A DNA stretch of 64,000 nucleotides from Paraburkholderia xenovorans LB400 (lineage in GTDB: Bacteria; Pseudomonadota; Gammaproteobacteria; Burkholderiales; Burkholderiaceae), in assembly GCF_000013645.1 (NCBI RefSeq), contig NC_007951.1:3968001-4032000 (forward strand). The letters are read 5' to 3'. Positions 1-8,383 of this stretch are shown here, one piece after another (within the stretch, counting starts at the first letter, position 1; every line of letters begins with the position of its first letter). The notes under the pieces were generated by a model, which saw only the letters and a program-made list of their open reading frames with translations, was not told where the DNA came from and searched no databases. The translations under genes and the position numbers were made by a program.

Positions 1-479
1 ATCCGCACGATTTCCCCGAAGCCCAACGTCACGATGGCGAGGTAATCGCCACGCAGACGCAGCGTCGGTGCGCCGAGCAGCACGCCGAACAGCGCGGCGA
101 GAGCCATCGCGCACGGCACGATGATCAGGAACGGCACGTGCAGCCCGTTCGGCGCGAGATGCGCGATCCACTCGAACTGCGTGGACAGGTGCGGCGAACT
201 CAGCAGCGCCGCAACGTAGGCGCCGACCGCGTAAAACGCGATGTAGCCCAGGTCGAGCAGGCCGGCGAAGCCGACCACCACGTTCAGGCCGAGCGCGAGC
301 ATCACGTAGAGCATCGCGAAGTCGAGCACGCGGACCCAGTAGTTGCCGCCTGCCGCGCCGATGATCATCGGCGCCGCGATCACGAAGATCGCGGTGATGA
401 TGCCGACCATCAGCGTCCTGGTCAGGTTCTTTTCAGGGATGAGCGTCGTGGACGGTTCGATCGGTTGAATTGAGGTCAT
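1..479 (-). CDS. livM: Branched-chain amino acid ABC transporter permease LivM (C-terminal part beyond window edge)
   Basis: This is the first 159 codons of an inner-membrane permease that pairs with LivH to import leucine, isoleucine and valine. The visible part has a short cytoplasmic N-terminus and then several hydrophobic segments. It contains the family stretches around LGLNVVVGFAGLLDLGY and LRGDYLAIVTLGFGEIVR, the latter near the start of the ATPase-contacting loop. The ATG at 479 lies 18 bp after the livH stop, so the two form one operon. The ATPase genes livG and livF would be expected off the left edge but are not visible. The family assignment is secure; the substrate follows from family and from livK. 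Confidence 0.93.
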   Translation of the reverse strand, partial: MTSIQPIEPSTTLIPEKNLTRTLMVGIITAIFVIAAPMIIGAAGGNYWVRVLDFAMLYVMLALGLNVVVGFAGLLDLGYIAFYAVGAYVAALLSSPHLSTQFEWIAHLAPNGLHVPFLIIVPCAMALAALFGVLLGAPTLRLRGDYLAIVTLGFGEIVR

Positions 480-497
480 GTTTGCTTTCTCCCAGGA

Positions 498-1448
498 TCA
501 GGCGCGATCCGCCACGCGTTCGCCGAGCAGACCCGACGGACGGAACACCAGCACGATGATCAGCACGATAAAGGCGAACACGTCCTGATAGTTGCTACCG
601 AACACACCGCCGGTGAGGTTGCCGATATAGCCGGCGCCCAACTGTTCGATCAGGCCGAGCAGCACGCCGCCCACCATCGCGCCGCCGAGGTTGCCGATAC
701 CGCCGAGCACGGCCGCGGTAAAGGCCTTCAGGCCGGGGATGAAGCCCATATAGAAGTGCGCGTTGCCGTATTCCGACGCGATCATCACGCCGGCCAGTGC
801 GGCGAGCGCCGAGCCGATCATGAAGGTGGCCGAGATCACGAAGTTCGGGTTCACGCCCATCAGGCTGGCGTTACCCGGATTCTCGGCGATGGCGCGCATC
901 GCGCGGCCGAGTTTGGTTTTGTGCACGAGCAGCAGCAGGCCGCCCATCACGAGGAACGCCACCACGATGATCACGATTTCGGTCATCGAGATCACGGCGC
1001 CCGGCGTCGTGTCCGTGGCCTTGATCACATTGAGCGGGTCGGTGGGCAACAGCTGCGGGAACGGCAGCGGGTTGCGCGACCAGATCATCATGGCCAGCGT
1101 CTGCAGCAGGATCGACACGCCGATCGCGGTGATCAGCGGGGCGAGACGCGGTGCTTTACGCAACGGCCGGTAGGCTACGCGCTCGATCGTATAACCGACG
1201 ACCGCGCACACAACGGCCGCGATGATCAGTGCGATGACGAGCGTCGGCACATTGCCGAGGCCGGGGAAGTGGTTCTGCAGCACGCCTATGGCTGAGAGCG
1301 CAACCATCGCGCCCACCATCAACACATCGCCGTGAGCGAAGTTGATGATGCCCAGAATGCCGTAAACCATCGTATAGCCCAGTGCGATGATGGCGTAAAC
1401 GCTGCCAAGCACCAGCCCGTTGAGAACCTGCTGGATGAAAATATCCAT
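498..1448 (-). CDS. livH: Branched-chain amino acid ABC transporter permease LivH
   Basis: A 316-residue integral membrane permease, the usual LivH length. It opens with MDIFIQQVLNGLVLGSVYAI and carries the LivH signature GYTMVYGILGIINFAHGD near residues 25-42. Further conserved blocks are IAENPGNASLMGVN and LKAFTAAVLGGIGNLGGAMVGG. It forms the membrane channel together with LivM, encoded just downstream. The upstream neighbour is the binding-protein gene livK, but a hairpin terminator lies between them, so livHM may be expressed at a lower level than livK. Confidence 0.95.
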   Translation of the reverse strand: MDIFIQQVLNGLVLGSVYAIIALGYTMVYGILGIINFAHGDVLMVGAMVALSAIGVLQNHFPGLGNVPTLVIALIIAAVVCAVVGYTIERVAYRPLRKAPRLAPLITAIGVSILLQTLAMMIWSRNPLPFPQLLPTDPLNVIKATDTTPGAVISMTEIVIIVVAFLVMGGLLLLVHKTKLGRAMRAIAENPGNASLMGVNPNFVISATFMIGSALAALAGVMIASEYGNAHFYMGFIPGLKAFTAAVLGGIGNLGGAMVGGVLLGLIEQLGAGYIGNLTGGVFGSNYQDVFAFIVLIIVLVFRPSGLLGERVADRA

Positions 1449-1626
1449 TTAATGCTCCTTAGCCCGTGCGACTGGATTCGCGTTCTTCATCAGCCGGTGG
1501 GCGGTGATGCGGTACGCCAATCTCAACGGCACTGCGGGTACTGATGTAAAAGACCGGTAAGGGTTATCCGCTGCCGGTTCGCCTTGGCGACTGGATGACA
1601 GTCGCGGGCTCGCCTTGGGCGGATGC

Positions 1627-1659
1627 AAAAACGGCACCGTTGGGTGGTTTCGGTGCCGT
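1627..1659 (-). terminator. Terminator-like hairpin between livK and livH
   Basis: ACGGCACCG at 1631-1639 and CGGTGCCGT at 1651-1659 form a perfect 9-bp stem. On the minus strand it is followed by a T-run. It lies 20 bp past the livK stop and about 180 bp before livH, so it probably ends or attenuates livK transcription. Confidence 0.75.
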
Positions 1660-1678
1660 CAGGCTGAACGTCCCGTCA

Positions 1679-2878
1679 TCACATCTTTACGACGTCGAGG
1701 ACCGCTTTCTTGCCGTCCTTGAAGTCGTAAAGCGTAATGGCGCCCTCTTTCAAATCACCCTTGTCGTCGAACGCGATGTGACCGATTACCCCGTTGTAAT
1801 CGGTCGACGGCATCGCAGCCAGCACCTTGGGCGCCTCGATCGAATTAGCGCGCTTCATTGCATCGACAATCACGTACACAGCGTCATACGTGAACGGCGC
1901 GTAAATCTGCACCGGTGTGTGGAAGCGGTCCACGTACTTCTTTTCGAAGTCCGCTCCCTTGTCCATTTTCGAAAGCGCGAGTCCCGCCTCCGAACAGACC
2001 AGGTTTTGCACGGCGGTTCCTGCCAGCTCACCCACCTTGTCGGTACACACACCGTCGCCGCCAAGGATTTTTGCCCTGATACCGAGCGCCGCCGCCTGTT
2101 TGGTAAACGGCCCGCCCGTCGCGTCCATGCCGCCGAACATGATCACGTCCGGCTGAACACTCTTGATCTTCGTGAGGATGGCCCGGAAATCCGTGGCCCT
2201 GTCGTTCGTCGCTTCCCGCGCGACGATCTTCGCTCCGCTCGCCTGTACGGTCTTCGCGAATTCGTCCGCGAGCCCCTTACCGTAGGCGGTTGCATCGTCC
2301 ACTATGGCGATGCGTTTGGCGCCCAACGCCTTCGTGGCGTAATCGGCGAGCGCCGGACCTTGTTGCGCGTCGGTGGCGACGACCCGGTAGGTCGTCTTGA
2401 AACCCTGCAGCGTGTACGCCGGATTCGTCGACGACGGCGAGATCTGCACGATGCTCGCATCGCTATAGATCTTCGAAGCCGGAATCGACACGCCCGAATT
2501 CAGGTGCCCCACCACCGCCACCACATGATCGTCGACCAGCTTCTGCGCGACCGCCGTGCCCGTTTTCGGGTCCGCTGCGTCGTCTTGCGCATCCAGCTCC
2601 AACTGGATCTTGTGACCGTCGATGGTCAAACCCTGCGTATTGATTTCCTCGACCGCCAGACGCGCGCCGTTTTCGTTGTCCTTGCCCAGATGCGCTATGC
2701 CGCCCGTCAAAGGGGCCGCATGACCGATCTTCACGATAGTCGCTTCACTCGCCGGTGCCGCTGCGGCCACAGCCGCGGATGCACCCGCTCCCGCCTCGCC
2801 ATCCTGTTTCTTGCCGCACGCGGTCAGCATCGCAACCGCGGCCGCGATGGACACGGCGTAAGCAAACTTGACTCGCAT
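1679..2878 (-). CDS. livK: Branched-chain amino acid ABC transporter substrate-binding lipoprotein (LivK/LivJ type)
   Basis: A 399-residue periplasmic type 1 binding protein. The start is placed at ATG 2878 because it opens a clear signal sequence (MRVKFAYAVSIAAAVAMLTA) ending in the lipobox LTAC, with GGAGA upstream; the open frame extends 55 codons further without such features. The mature part begins with an Ala-rich linker. It then shows the family pattern VKIGHAAPLTGGIAHLGKDNENG, here near residues 41-63, and YRVVATDAQQGPALADYA. The cysteine anchor implies membrane tethering, unlike soluble E. coli LivK. It belongs functionally with livH and livM; the preferred amino acid cannot be read from the sequence. 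Confidence 0.92.
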   Translation of the reverse strand: MRVKFAYAVSIAAAVAMLTACGKKQDGEAGAGASAAVAAAAPASEATIVKIGHAAPLTGGIAHLGKDNENGARLAVEEINTQGLTIDGHKIQLELDAQDDAADPKTGTAVAQKLVDDHVVAVVGHLNSGVSIPASKIYSDASIVQISPSSTNPAYTLQGFKTTYRVVATDAQQGPALADYATKALGAKRIAIVDDATAYGKGLADEFAKTVQASGAKIVAREATNDRATDFRAILTKIKSVQPDVIMFGGMDATGGPFTKQAAALGIRAKILGGDGVCTDKVGELAGTAVQNLVCSEAGLALSKMDKGADFEKKYVDRFHTPVQIYAPFTYDAVYVIVDAMKRANSIEAPKVLAAMPSTDYNGVIGHIAFDDKGDLKEGAITLYDFKDGKKAVLDVVKM

Positions 2879-2944
2879 TAAATAGGTCTCCTGCGCCTTG
2901 CAAAATCTATTGTTCGGAGACCCTGAGGCCTTGAGAACGCGCGC

Positions 2945-2972
2945 ATTGTAACTCCAATTTTGCGACGGGCAA
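2945..2972 (-). promoter_or_regulatory. Candidate sigma-70 promoter of livK
   Basis: Reading the minus strand, TTGCCC (2972-2967) and TACAAT (2950-2945) are separated by 16 bp. This would start transcription near 2938, some 60 nt before the livK ATG. The -10 matches consensus at five of six bases, the -35 at four. Confidence 0.5.
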
Positions 2973-3181
2973 TATTGTTGAGCCGCTGGGGTTTTCCTGC
3001 ATTGCAACCTTATTTTGAGAGCGAAGGCGCTTAAAAGGCGCAACCGGGTTGCGACAGTTTTTCGTGCATCAGTTGCACCACCGTTGAACCCAATGGCATC
3101 AAGTGTTGCGGCGAATTTCCCGCACGCCCGATTGCAGCGGGGCTGGCGTTACATATTACGTTTCTGCTGTTATCGAGATAT

Positions 3182-3200
3182 ACGCACTATCTTAGTGCGT
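3182..3200. promoter_or_regulatory. Perfect 8-bp inverted repeat, NtrC-site-like
   Basis: ACGCACTA-TCT-TAGTGCGT is a perfect dyad with a 3-bp centre, about 300 bp upstream of livK. The core GCACTA-N3-TAGTGC resembles the enteric NtrC consensus (TGCACCA-N3-TGGTGCA). The A-run lies on the plus-strand 3' side, so on the minus strand the T-run precedes the stem and it is not a livK-direction terminator. Nitrogen control of livK is inference. Confidence 0.45.
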
Positions 3201-3370
3201 CAAAAAAACGCGCAACCTGTTTAGCTTTCATAAAACGGGGCCGCATCACGTTTAAATCTATAAAAACCCGCATCACAATTCAAAGAAATTTGTGCGGGAG
3301 GACATCGAAATTGCTTGCACATGATGATCTGGCACTTTATTTTAGCCGCAGTTGCTGGACGCCAGATATG

Positions 3371-3400
3371 AAAAAAGCGCGCCCTCGGGCGCGCTTTTCT
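3371..3400 (-). terminator. Rho-independent terminator of fkpB-ispH
   Basis: GCGCGCCC-TC-GGGCGCGC is a perfect 8-bp stem flanked by six A and four T, so it could work in both directions. It sits 20 bp past the ispH stop. Confidence 0.85.
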
Positions 3401-3419
3401 TTCAGCAGTCAGCAAATTG

Positions 3420-4379
3420 TCAGGCGGGCAGACCCAAACCGCGCGGTAGCGGAAACGCAATGTTTTCCTCGATGCCGTCGAGCGCGCGCACATTGCGCAC
3501 GCCGAGCTCACGCAGGCGGGCGATCACCGCCTGCGCCAGCACTTCCGGCGCCGAGGCGCCGGCCGTTACGCCGATGCGGCGTTTGCCTTCGACCCAGACC
3601 GGATCGATCTGATCGGGCGAGTCCACCATATAGGCAGGCACGCCGAGCTTCTCGGCCAGCTCGCGCAGCCGGTTGGAGTTCGAGCTGTTCGGGCTGCCGA
3701 CCACGATCACGACGTCGCATTGCGGCGCCATGAACTTCACCGCGTCCTGGCGGTTTTGCGTGGCGTAGCAGATATCCTGCTTTTTCGGCTCGCGGATGGA
3801 CGGATATTTGGCCTTCAGAGCGGCAATGATCTGGGCTGCGTCGTCGACCGACAGGGTGGTTTGCGTGACGAATGCAATCCGCTCGGGATCGGCCAGTTGC
3901 AAGGCCTGTACGTCTTCGATGTCTTCCACCAGATGCATGCCCTCGCCCGCCTGGCCCATCGTGCCTTCGACTTCGGGATGGCCCTTGTGGCCGATCATGA
4001 CGATGTCGAAGCCGTCCTGGCGCATCTTCGCGACCTCGATATGCACCTTGGTCACGAGCGGGCACGTGGCGTCGTACACCCGCAGCCCGCGAATCTCGGC
4101 CTCGGAACGCACTGCCTTCGACACGCCGTGCGCGCTGAAAATAACCGTGTTGCCGGGCGGCACTTCTTCGAGCCGCTCGATGAAGATCGCACCCTTCTTG
4201 CGCAGATCCTCGACCACGTACGCGTTATGGACGATTTCGTGACGCACGTAGATCGGCGAGCCGTGCAGCTTGATGGCCCGCTCTACGATCTCGATCGCCC
4301 GGTCGACACCGGCACAGAACCCGCGCGGCTGCGCTAGCAGGATCTCGGTTTCAGCAAGAGTCGTATCCGTCATGCTCAT
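3420..4379 (-). CDS. ispH: 4-hydroxy-3-methylbut-2-enyl diphosphate reductase IspH
   Basis: A 319-residue [4Fe-4S] enzyme that makes IPP and DMAPP in the last step of the MEP isoprenoid pathway. The three cluster cysteines are in QPRGFCAGVDRAI, YDATCPLVTKVH and KQDICYATQNRQ. HEIVHNAYVV, GHPEVEGT and the TQTTLS stretch are also family-typical, and length is normal. The gene starts 2 bp after fkpB stops, a fkpB-ispH pairing common in proteobacteria. A second ATG at 4373 (MTDTTLAE) is an equally good start. Confidence 0.97.
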   Translation of the reverse strand: MSMTDTTLAETEILLAQPRGFCAGVDRAIEIVERAIKLHGSPIYVRHEIVHNAYVVEDLRKKGAIFIERLEEVPPGNTVIFSAHGVSKAVRSEAEIRGLRVYDATCPLVTKVHIEVAKMRQDGFDIVMIGHKGHPEVEGTMGQAGEGMHLVEDIEDVQALQLADPERIAFVTQTTLSVDDAAQIIAALKAKYPSIREPKKQDICYATQNRQDAVKFMAPQCDVVIVVGSPNSSNSNRLRELAEKLGVPAYMVDSPDQIDPVWVEGKRRIGVTAGASAPEVLAQAVIARLRELGVRNVRALDGIEENIAFPLPRGLGLPA

Positions 4380-4381
4380 GT

Positions 4382-4837
4382 TTACAGAATCCCAATGATT
4401 TTCACTTCAAACGCCAGCGCCTGGCCGGCAAGCGGGTGGTTGAAGTCGAACAGGGCCGACGTTTCACCGACTTCTTTCAGAACGCCGGCGTAGCGGCCGC
4501 CACCCGGCGCGTTGAATTCGACCAGGTCGCCCGGAGAAAAATCCTCGCCGATCATGCTGTTTTCGCGCAGCGTGGCGAGCGATACGCGCTGGATCAATTC
4601 CGGATTGCGGGGACCGAACGCCTGGCCCGGCGCTAGCTGAAAGGTCGAATGGTGGCCGACCTTCAAACCCAGCAGAATATCTTCCAGCGGCGGCGCCAGC
4701 TGACCGGCGCCGAGCAGCAGCGTGGCCGGCTTGTCGCTAAAGGTATTGATGACTTCGGCGCCATCGGCAAGGGAAAGCCGGTAGTGAAGCGTCACGTGTG
4801 AACCCGGTTTCACTTCGGAAATGTCGATGATGCTCAT
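4382..4837 (-). CDS. fkpB: FKBP-type peptidyl-prolyl cis-trans isomerase (SlpA/FkpB type)
   Basis: A 151-residue cytoplasmic FKBP with an inserted flap, as in E. coli SlpA. Typical stretches are VTLHYRLSLADG, the DILLGLKVG turn, the PGQAFGPRNPELIQRV insert and FDFNHPLAGQALAFEVKI at the end. The start at ATG 4837 (MSIIDISEVK) matches the family; the longer open frame adds 22 residues with no family match. It is translationally close to ispH. It is likely a chaperone/prolyl isomerase; its clients are unknown. Confidence 0.92.
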   Translation of the reverse strand: MSIIDISEVKPGSHVTLHYRLSLADGAEVINTFSDKPATLLLGAGQLAPPLEDILLGLKVGHHSTFQLAPGQAFGPRNPELIQRVSLATLRENSMIGEDFSPGDLVEFNAPGGGRYAGVLKEVGETSALFDFNHPLAGQALAFEVKIIGIL

Positions 4838-5035
4838 GCAATGCTCGCTCAGTCGAAGCGCGCTGCACGCGTGCGCCGCTGGCGCAGTCGACGCGTGTGG
4901 CAAACCGTCGGGGTGCCGTGCGCAAAGCGCCTATTGTAAGCCACATAGCGGGCGGCGGCTGCGTCGGTCGCGCGCATCGCCGCGCGGCCGCTGCAGCCGC
5001 CGCCCCACTCATCCGAAGCGGAGGACACTGTACAT

Positions 5036-5797
5036 ATGGCAGATCACGCCACCCTGATTGACGAAGCAAACCTTGAAACCGCCGCCCCCGGTCCCGCGGC
5101 ACTGGAGACAGCGTCCGCGCCGCTGGTGCGCGGCAAATGGCTCAAAAACGACATGCCGCGCGAGCGGCTGATCGAACAGGGCGCCAGCGTGCTGTCGGAT
5201 ACCGAACTGATCGTGCTGATTCTTGGCTCGGGTCTGCCGGGCCATGACGTCTTCGATGTGGCGCGCACGTTGCTCGACCGCTTCGGCTCGCTGCGCGCGA
5301 TGCTCGACGCGACCTACACGGATTTCGCCGACCTACGCGGCATTGGCCCCGCGAAAAAGACGCAACTGCTCGCCATTATGGAAATGGCGCGGCGCTCGCT
5401 AGTCGATAAAATGCGCATGCGCTCGCTGATCAATTCGCCCGAGGCCGTGGAAAATTACCTTCGCCTGCGGATCGGCGGGCGTCCGCAGGAAATTTTCGTG
5501 TCGCTTTTCCTCGACGCCCGGCATCGGCTGATACGTTGCGAAGAAAGTGCACAGGGCACGCTCACGCGCATGGCGGTATATCCGCGCGAGATCGTGCGGC
5601 GCGCGCTGAGTCTGAACGCGGCCAGTCTGATCGTCGCGCACAATCACCCGTCCGGCGCCGTCCAGCCGAGCGCGAGCGATTGCCGCTTGACTCATACGCT
5701 GCGCGACGCCCTCACGCTGATCGACGTGCAACTGGTCGATCACCTGGTGATCGGCACCGATAGCGTCTACTCCTTCGCCCGCGCCGGCTGGCCGTGA
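5036..5797 (+). CDS. radC: RadC family protein (JAB/MPN metalloprotease-like domain)
   Basis: A 253-residue protein. An N-terminal helix-hairpin-helix region (FADLRGIGPAKKTQLLAIME, around residues 98-117) is followed by a JAB/MPN domain with the zinc motif HNHPSG and SASD around residues 203-216. The historic DNA-repair role of RadC is not supported by later genetics, so the biochemical function is open. It starts with ATG 5036 after GGAGG-like sequence. It is divergent from fkpB-ispH and followed 240 bp later by rpmB. Confidence 0.93.
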   Translation: MADHATLIDEANLETAAPGPAALETASAPLVRGKWLKNDMPRERLIEQGASVLSDTELIVLILGSGLPGHDVFDVARTLLDRFGSLRAMLDATYTDFADLRGIGPAKKTQLLAIMEMARRSLVDKMRMRSLINSPEAVENYLRLRIGGRPQEIFVSLFLDARHRLIRCEESAQGTLTRMAVYPREIVRRALSLNAASLIVAHNHPSGAVQPSASDCRLTHTLRDALTLIDVQLVDHLVIGTDSVYSFARAGWP

Positions 5798-5855
5798 CAC
5801 GGCGTGAACACGGGCCGCGCAGACGTTGCGTCGTGCCCGGCATCGCAAATAAGGT

Positions 5856-5885
5856 TTGATTTTGCGGCTTTTTTTCTGCTAGAAT
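5856..5885 (+). promoter_or_regulatory. Promoter of rpmB-rpmG
   Basis: TTGATT (5856-5861) and TAGAAT (5880-5885) are separated by 18 bp. The predicted start is near 5892, giving a leader of about 147 nt before rpmB. The leader holds a short imperfect hairpin around GGAGTTG and CAACAGCTCC (about 5953-5972). Confidence 0.6.
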
Positions 5886-6038
5886 TCCGGTTTGCCTATT
5901 TCCAACCCCCTGTTCCGAAGCCACCAAGGCGTTCCGGAAAGGAAACGTGCCTGGAGTTGTGTCAACAGCTCCGCGCGGCTCTTTTCGGGAAACTTTCACG
6001 GCGTTCGAACTCAGAATTAGCGTATTAGGAGTGCTCTC

Positions 6039-6272
6039 ATGGCACGCGTATGCCAAGTAACTGGGAAAGCGCCGATGAGCGGCAACAACGTTTCCCACGC
6101 GAACAACAAAACCAAGCGCCGGTTCCTGCCGAACCTGCAAAACCGCCGCATTTGGGTGGAAAGCGAAAACCGTTGGGTGCGTCTGCGCGTTTCGAACGCC
6201 GGCCTGCGCCTGATCGACAAGAACGGTATCGACGCTGTGCTCGCAGATCTGCGCGCACGCGGTGAAGCCTAA
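6039..6272 (+). CDS. rpmB: 50S ribosomal protein L28
   Basis: A 77-residue protein of the large ribosomal subunit. It opens MARVCQVTGKAPMSGNNVSH and continues with the conserved KTKRRFLPNLQ block. It has a single cysteine, so it is the zinc-free type rather than the four-cysteine type. GGAG lies upstream of the ATG. It is co-transcribed with rpmG, which starts 10 bp after its stop. Confidence 0.98.
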   Translation: MARVCQVTGKAPMSGNNVSHANNKTKRRFLPNLQNRRIWVESENRWVRLRVSNAGLRLIDKNGIDAVLADLRARGEA

Positions 6273-6282
6273 GGAGTAAATC

Positions 6283-6450
6283 ATGGCGAAAGGCGCACGC
6301 GACAAGATCAAGCTGGAATCGACCGCAGGCACGGGTCACTTCTACACGACGACGAAGAACAAACGCAACATGCCGGAAAAGATGCTGATCAAGAAATTTG
6401 ATCCGGTCGTCCGCAAGCACGTTGAGTACAAGGAAACCAAGATCAAGTAA
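6283..6450 (+). CDS. rpmG: 50S ribosomal protein L33
   Basis: A 55-residue basic protein beginning [20 protein letters not shown] and ending in [11 protein letters not shown], the normal L33 length. There are no cysteines, so it is the zinc-independent form. An AAGGAG site overlaps the end of rpmB, typical of a two-gene ribosomal operon, and a strong terminator follows. Confidence 0.98.
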
Positions 6451-6485
6451 GTCCTGGCTCCTGCCTGACGAAGGCAAAGACATGC

Positions 6486-6522
6486 AAAAAAGCCTCGCAT
6501 TCGTGCGGGGCTTTTTGTTTTT
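6486..6522 (+). terminator. Terminator of rpmB-rpmG
   Basis: AAAAGCCTCGCA and TGCGGGGCTTTTT form a stem with one G-T pair, followed by TTTTTGTTTTT, 35 bp after the rpmG stop. Confidence 0.85.
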
Positions 6523-6695
6523 GGTGCGCCCTTCTCTGTCTCTGCGTCGTTGCTTGTCCATGACTCAACAGTCCGAATAGTCTTATGCCGTTCGACCAGC
6601 TTTCCCTCATCCGTCGCGGCGCGTATCCTTTCTCGTTTTAGCGGCGAGCGAATCGCACGCCGTCACTGCAAAACGAAACGACGGAGATGTACGCA

Positions 6696-8294
6696 ATGGA
6701 ATTCGATGTGGCGATTGTCGGTAGCGGTCTGGCCGGTTTGAGCGTTGCGCTCAATCTGGCGGAGACCCGGCGGGTTGCGGTGGTCGCCAAGCGATCGATG
6801 ACCGAAGGCGCGAGCGACTGGGCACAAGGCGGCATCGCCGCAGTACTGGATTCGGCGGACAGCATTGAAAATCACGTCCGCGATACGCTGATTGCCGGCG
6901 GTGGCCTGTGCGACGAAGCGGCGACGCGCTTCATCGTCGAACATGGGCGAGCCGCAATCGAATGGTTGATCGCGCAAGGCGTGCCGTTCACCAAAGACGA
7001 CGCCGCCGAACTCGGCTTCCACCTGACGCGCGAAGGCGGCCATAGCCACCGGCGCATCATCCATGCGGCAGATGCAACAGGCCACGCCGTGGTGGCCACG
7101 CTCAGCGAGCGGGTGCGCCGTCACCCGAACATCACGCTGCTCGAAGATCACTACGCAATCGACCTGATCACGTCCGACCGCCTCGGCTTGCCAGGACGGC
7201 GTTGTCACGGCCTGTATGCACTCGACCTGCAAAGCGGCCGCACCGTCACGATCGAGGCGCCGCATACCGTGCTCGCCACCGGCGGCGCCGGCAAGGTTTA
7301 TCTCTACACCACGAATCCCGACACCGCGACCGGCGACGGCATTGCGATGGCGTGGCGGGCCGGCTGCCGCGTATCCAATATGGAATTCATCCAGTTCCAT
7401 CCCACCTGCCTGTTCCACCCGTATGCAAAGTCGTTTCTGATTTCGGAAGCGGTGCGCGGCGAAGGCGGTATTCTCAAACTGCCGGACGGCACGCGTTTCA
7501 TGCCGAACCACGACGAACGCGCCGAGCTCGCGCCGCGCGATATCGTCGCGCGTGCGATCGACTTCGAAATCAAGAAGCGTGGCATCGATTGCGTGTATCT
7601 GGACATCAGCCATCAACCGCCCGAATTCCTGCGTGAGCACTTCCCGACGATTCTGGCGCGCTGTCTGGAGTTCGGCATCGACATCACCAAGGAAGCGATT
7701 CCGGTCGTGCCGGCCGCGCACTACACCTGCGGCGGCGTCGTGACCGATCTGGCGGGACGAACAGACCTGGCAGGCCTCTACGCGGTCGGTGAGACGTCAT
7801 GCACGGGTCTGCACGGCGCGAACCGGCTCGCCAGCAACTCCCTGCTCGAATGCATCGTTATCGGACGCTCCGCGGCGCAAGCGATCGAAGAAGAAGGTTT
7901 TAGCGCCGCTGTCCATGCCCCGCTGCCGGATTGGGACGAAAGCCGCGTGTCGGATCCGGACGAAGAAGTCGTGGTCGCGCACAACTGGGACGAACTGCGC
8001 CGGCTGATGTGGAATTACGTCGGTATCGTACGAACGGACAAGCGGCTCGCACGAGCGAAGCATCGGCTTGCCCTGCTGCGCGATGAAATTCACGAGTATT
8101 ACGCCAACTTCAAGGTGAGCCGCGACCTGCTCGAATTGCGCAATCTGGTCGATGTGGCGTCGTTGATCGTCGAAGGCGCGCGGTCGCGGCGTGAGAGCCG
8201 TGGCTTGCACTTCAGCCGTGACTGGCCGGCCACTTTGCCCAAGGCGCTGCCCACAGTGCTCTCACCGGAGCATGTGCGCAACCGCAACGTGTGA
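6696..8294 (+). CDS. nadB: L-aspartate oxidase NadB
   Basis: An FAD flavoprotein of about 532 residues that oxidises L-aspartate to iminoaspartate, the first step of de novo NAD synthesis. The N-terminus has the dinucleotide motif GSGLAGLS. SDWAQGGIAAVLD, the HTREGGHSHRR-type substrate region, ATGGAGKVY and GLYAVGETSCTGLHGANRLAS are all family landmarks. ATG 6696 is preferred over 6687 because GGAG at 6680-6683 sits at proper spacing only for the later one. nadC and nadA face it on the other strand. Confidence 0.96.
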   Translation: MEFDVAIVGSGLAGLSVALNLAETRRVAVVAKRSMTEGASDWAQGGIAAVLDSADSIENHVRDTLIAGGGLCDEAATRFIVEHGRAAIEWLIAQGVPFTKDDAAELGFHLTREGGHSHRRIIHAADATGHAVVATLSERVRRHPNITLLEDHYAIDLITSDRLGLPGRRCHGLYALDLQSGRTVTIEAPHTVLATGGAGKVYLYTTNPDTATGDGIAMAWRAGCRVSNMEFIQFHPTCLFHPYAKSFLISEAVRGEGGILKLPDGTRFMPNHDERAELAPRDIVARAIDFEIKKRGIDCVYLDISHQPPEFLREHFPTILARCLEFGIDITKEAIPVVPAAHYTCGGVVTDLAGRTDLAGLYAVGETSCTGLHGANRLASNSLLECIVIGRSAAQAIEEEGFSAAVHAPLPDWDESRVSDPDEEVVVAHNWDELRRLMWNYVGIVRTDKRLARAKHRLALLRDEIHEYYANFKVSRDLLELRNLVDVASLIVEGARSRRESRGLHFSRDWPATLPKALPTVLSPEHVRNRNV

Positions 8295-8312
8295 TCGGGA
8301 CGAGCTGAAACG

Positions 8313-8352
8313 AAAAGGGCCATCGCCGGATCATCCCGGCGACAGCCCTTTT
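8313..8352. terminator. Bidirectional terminator between nadB and nadC
   Basis: AAAAGGGC, then TCGCCGG, mirror CCGGCGA, then GCCCTTTT. This is a long stem with a small symmetrical CA/CA internal loop and A/T tails on both sides. It sits in the convergent gap and can serve both genes. Confidence 0.85.
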
Positions 8353-8383
8353 CCTATCGACCGCGACCGGTTGCGCTCGAACG

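Larger units (their letters stand above)
2879..3419 (-). other. Intergenic region upstream of livK
   Basis: This 541-bp region has no convincing gene. It holds the livK promoter candidate (2945-2972), a perfect inverted repeat (3182-3200) and the ispH terminator (3371-3400). The part from about 3170 to 3360 is AT-rich relative to the surrounding genes, which fits a control region. Confidence 0.6.

Noticed and set aside
2880..3180. Sigma-54 promoter for livK
   Set aside because: No GG-N10-GC pair of good quality was found on the minus strand; candidates were off by one base.
3182..3208. Terminator reading of the ACGCACTA dyad
   Set aside because: The A-run follows on the plus strand, so the T-run precedes the stem on the minus strand. 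No plus-strand T-run follows and no plus-strand gene ends here.
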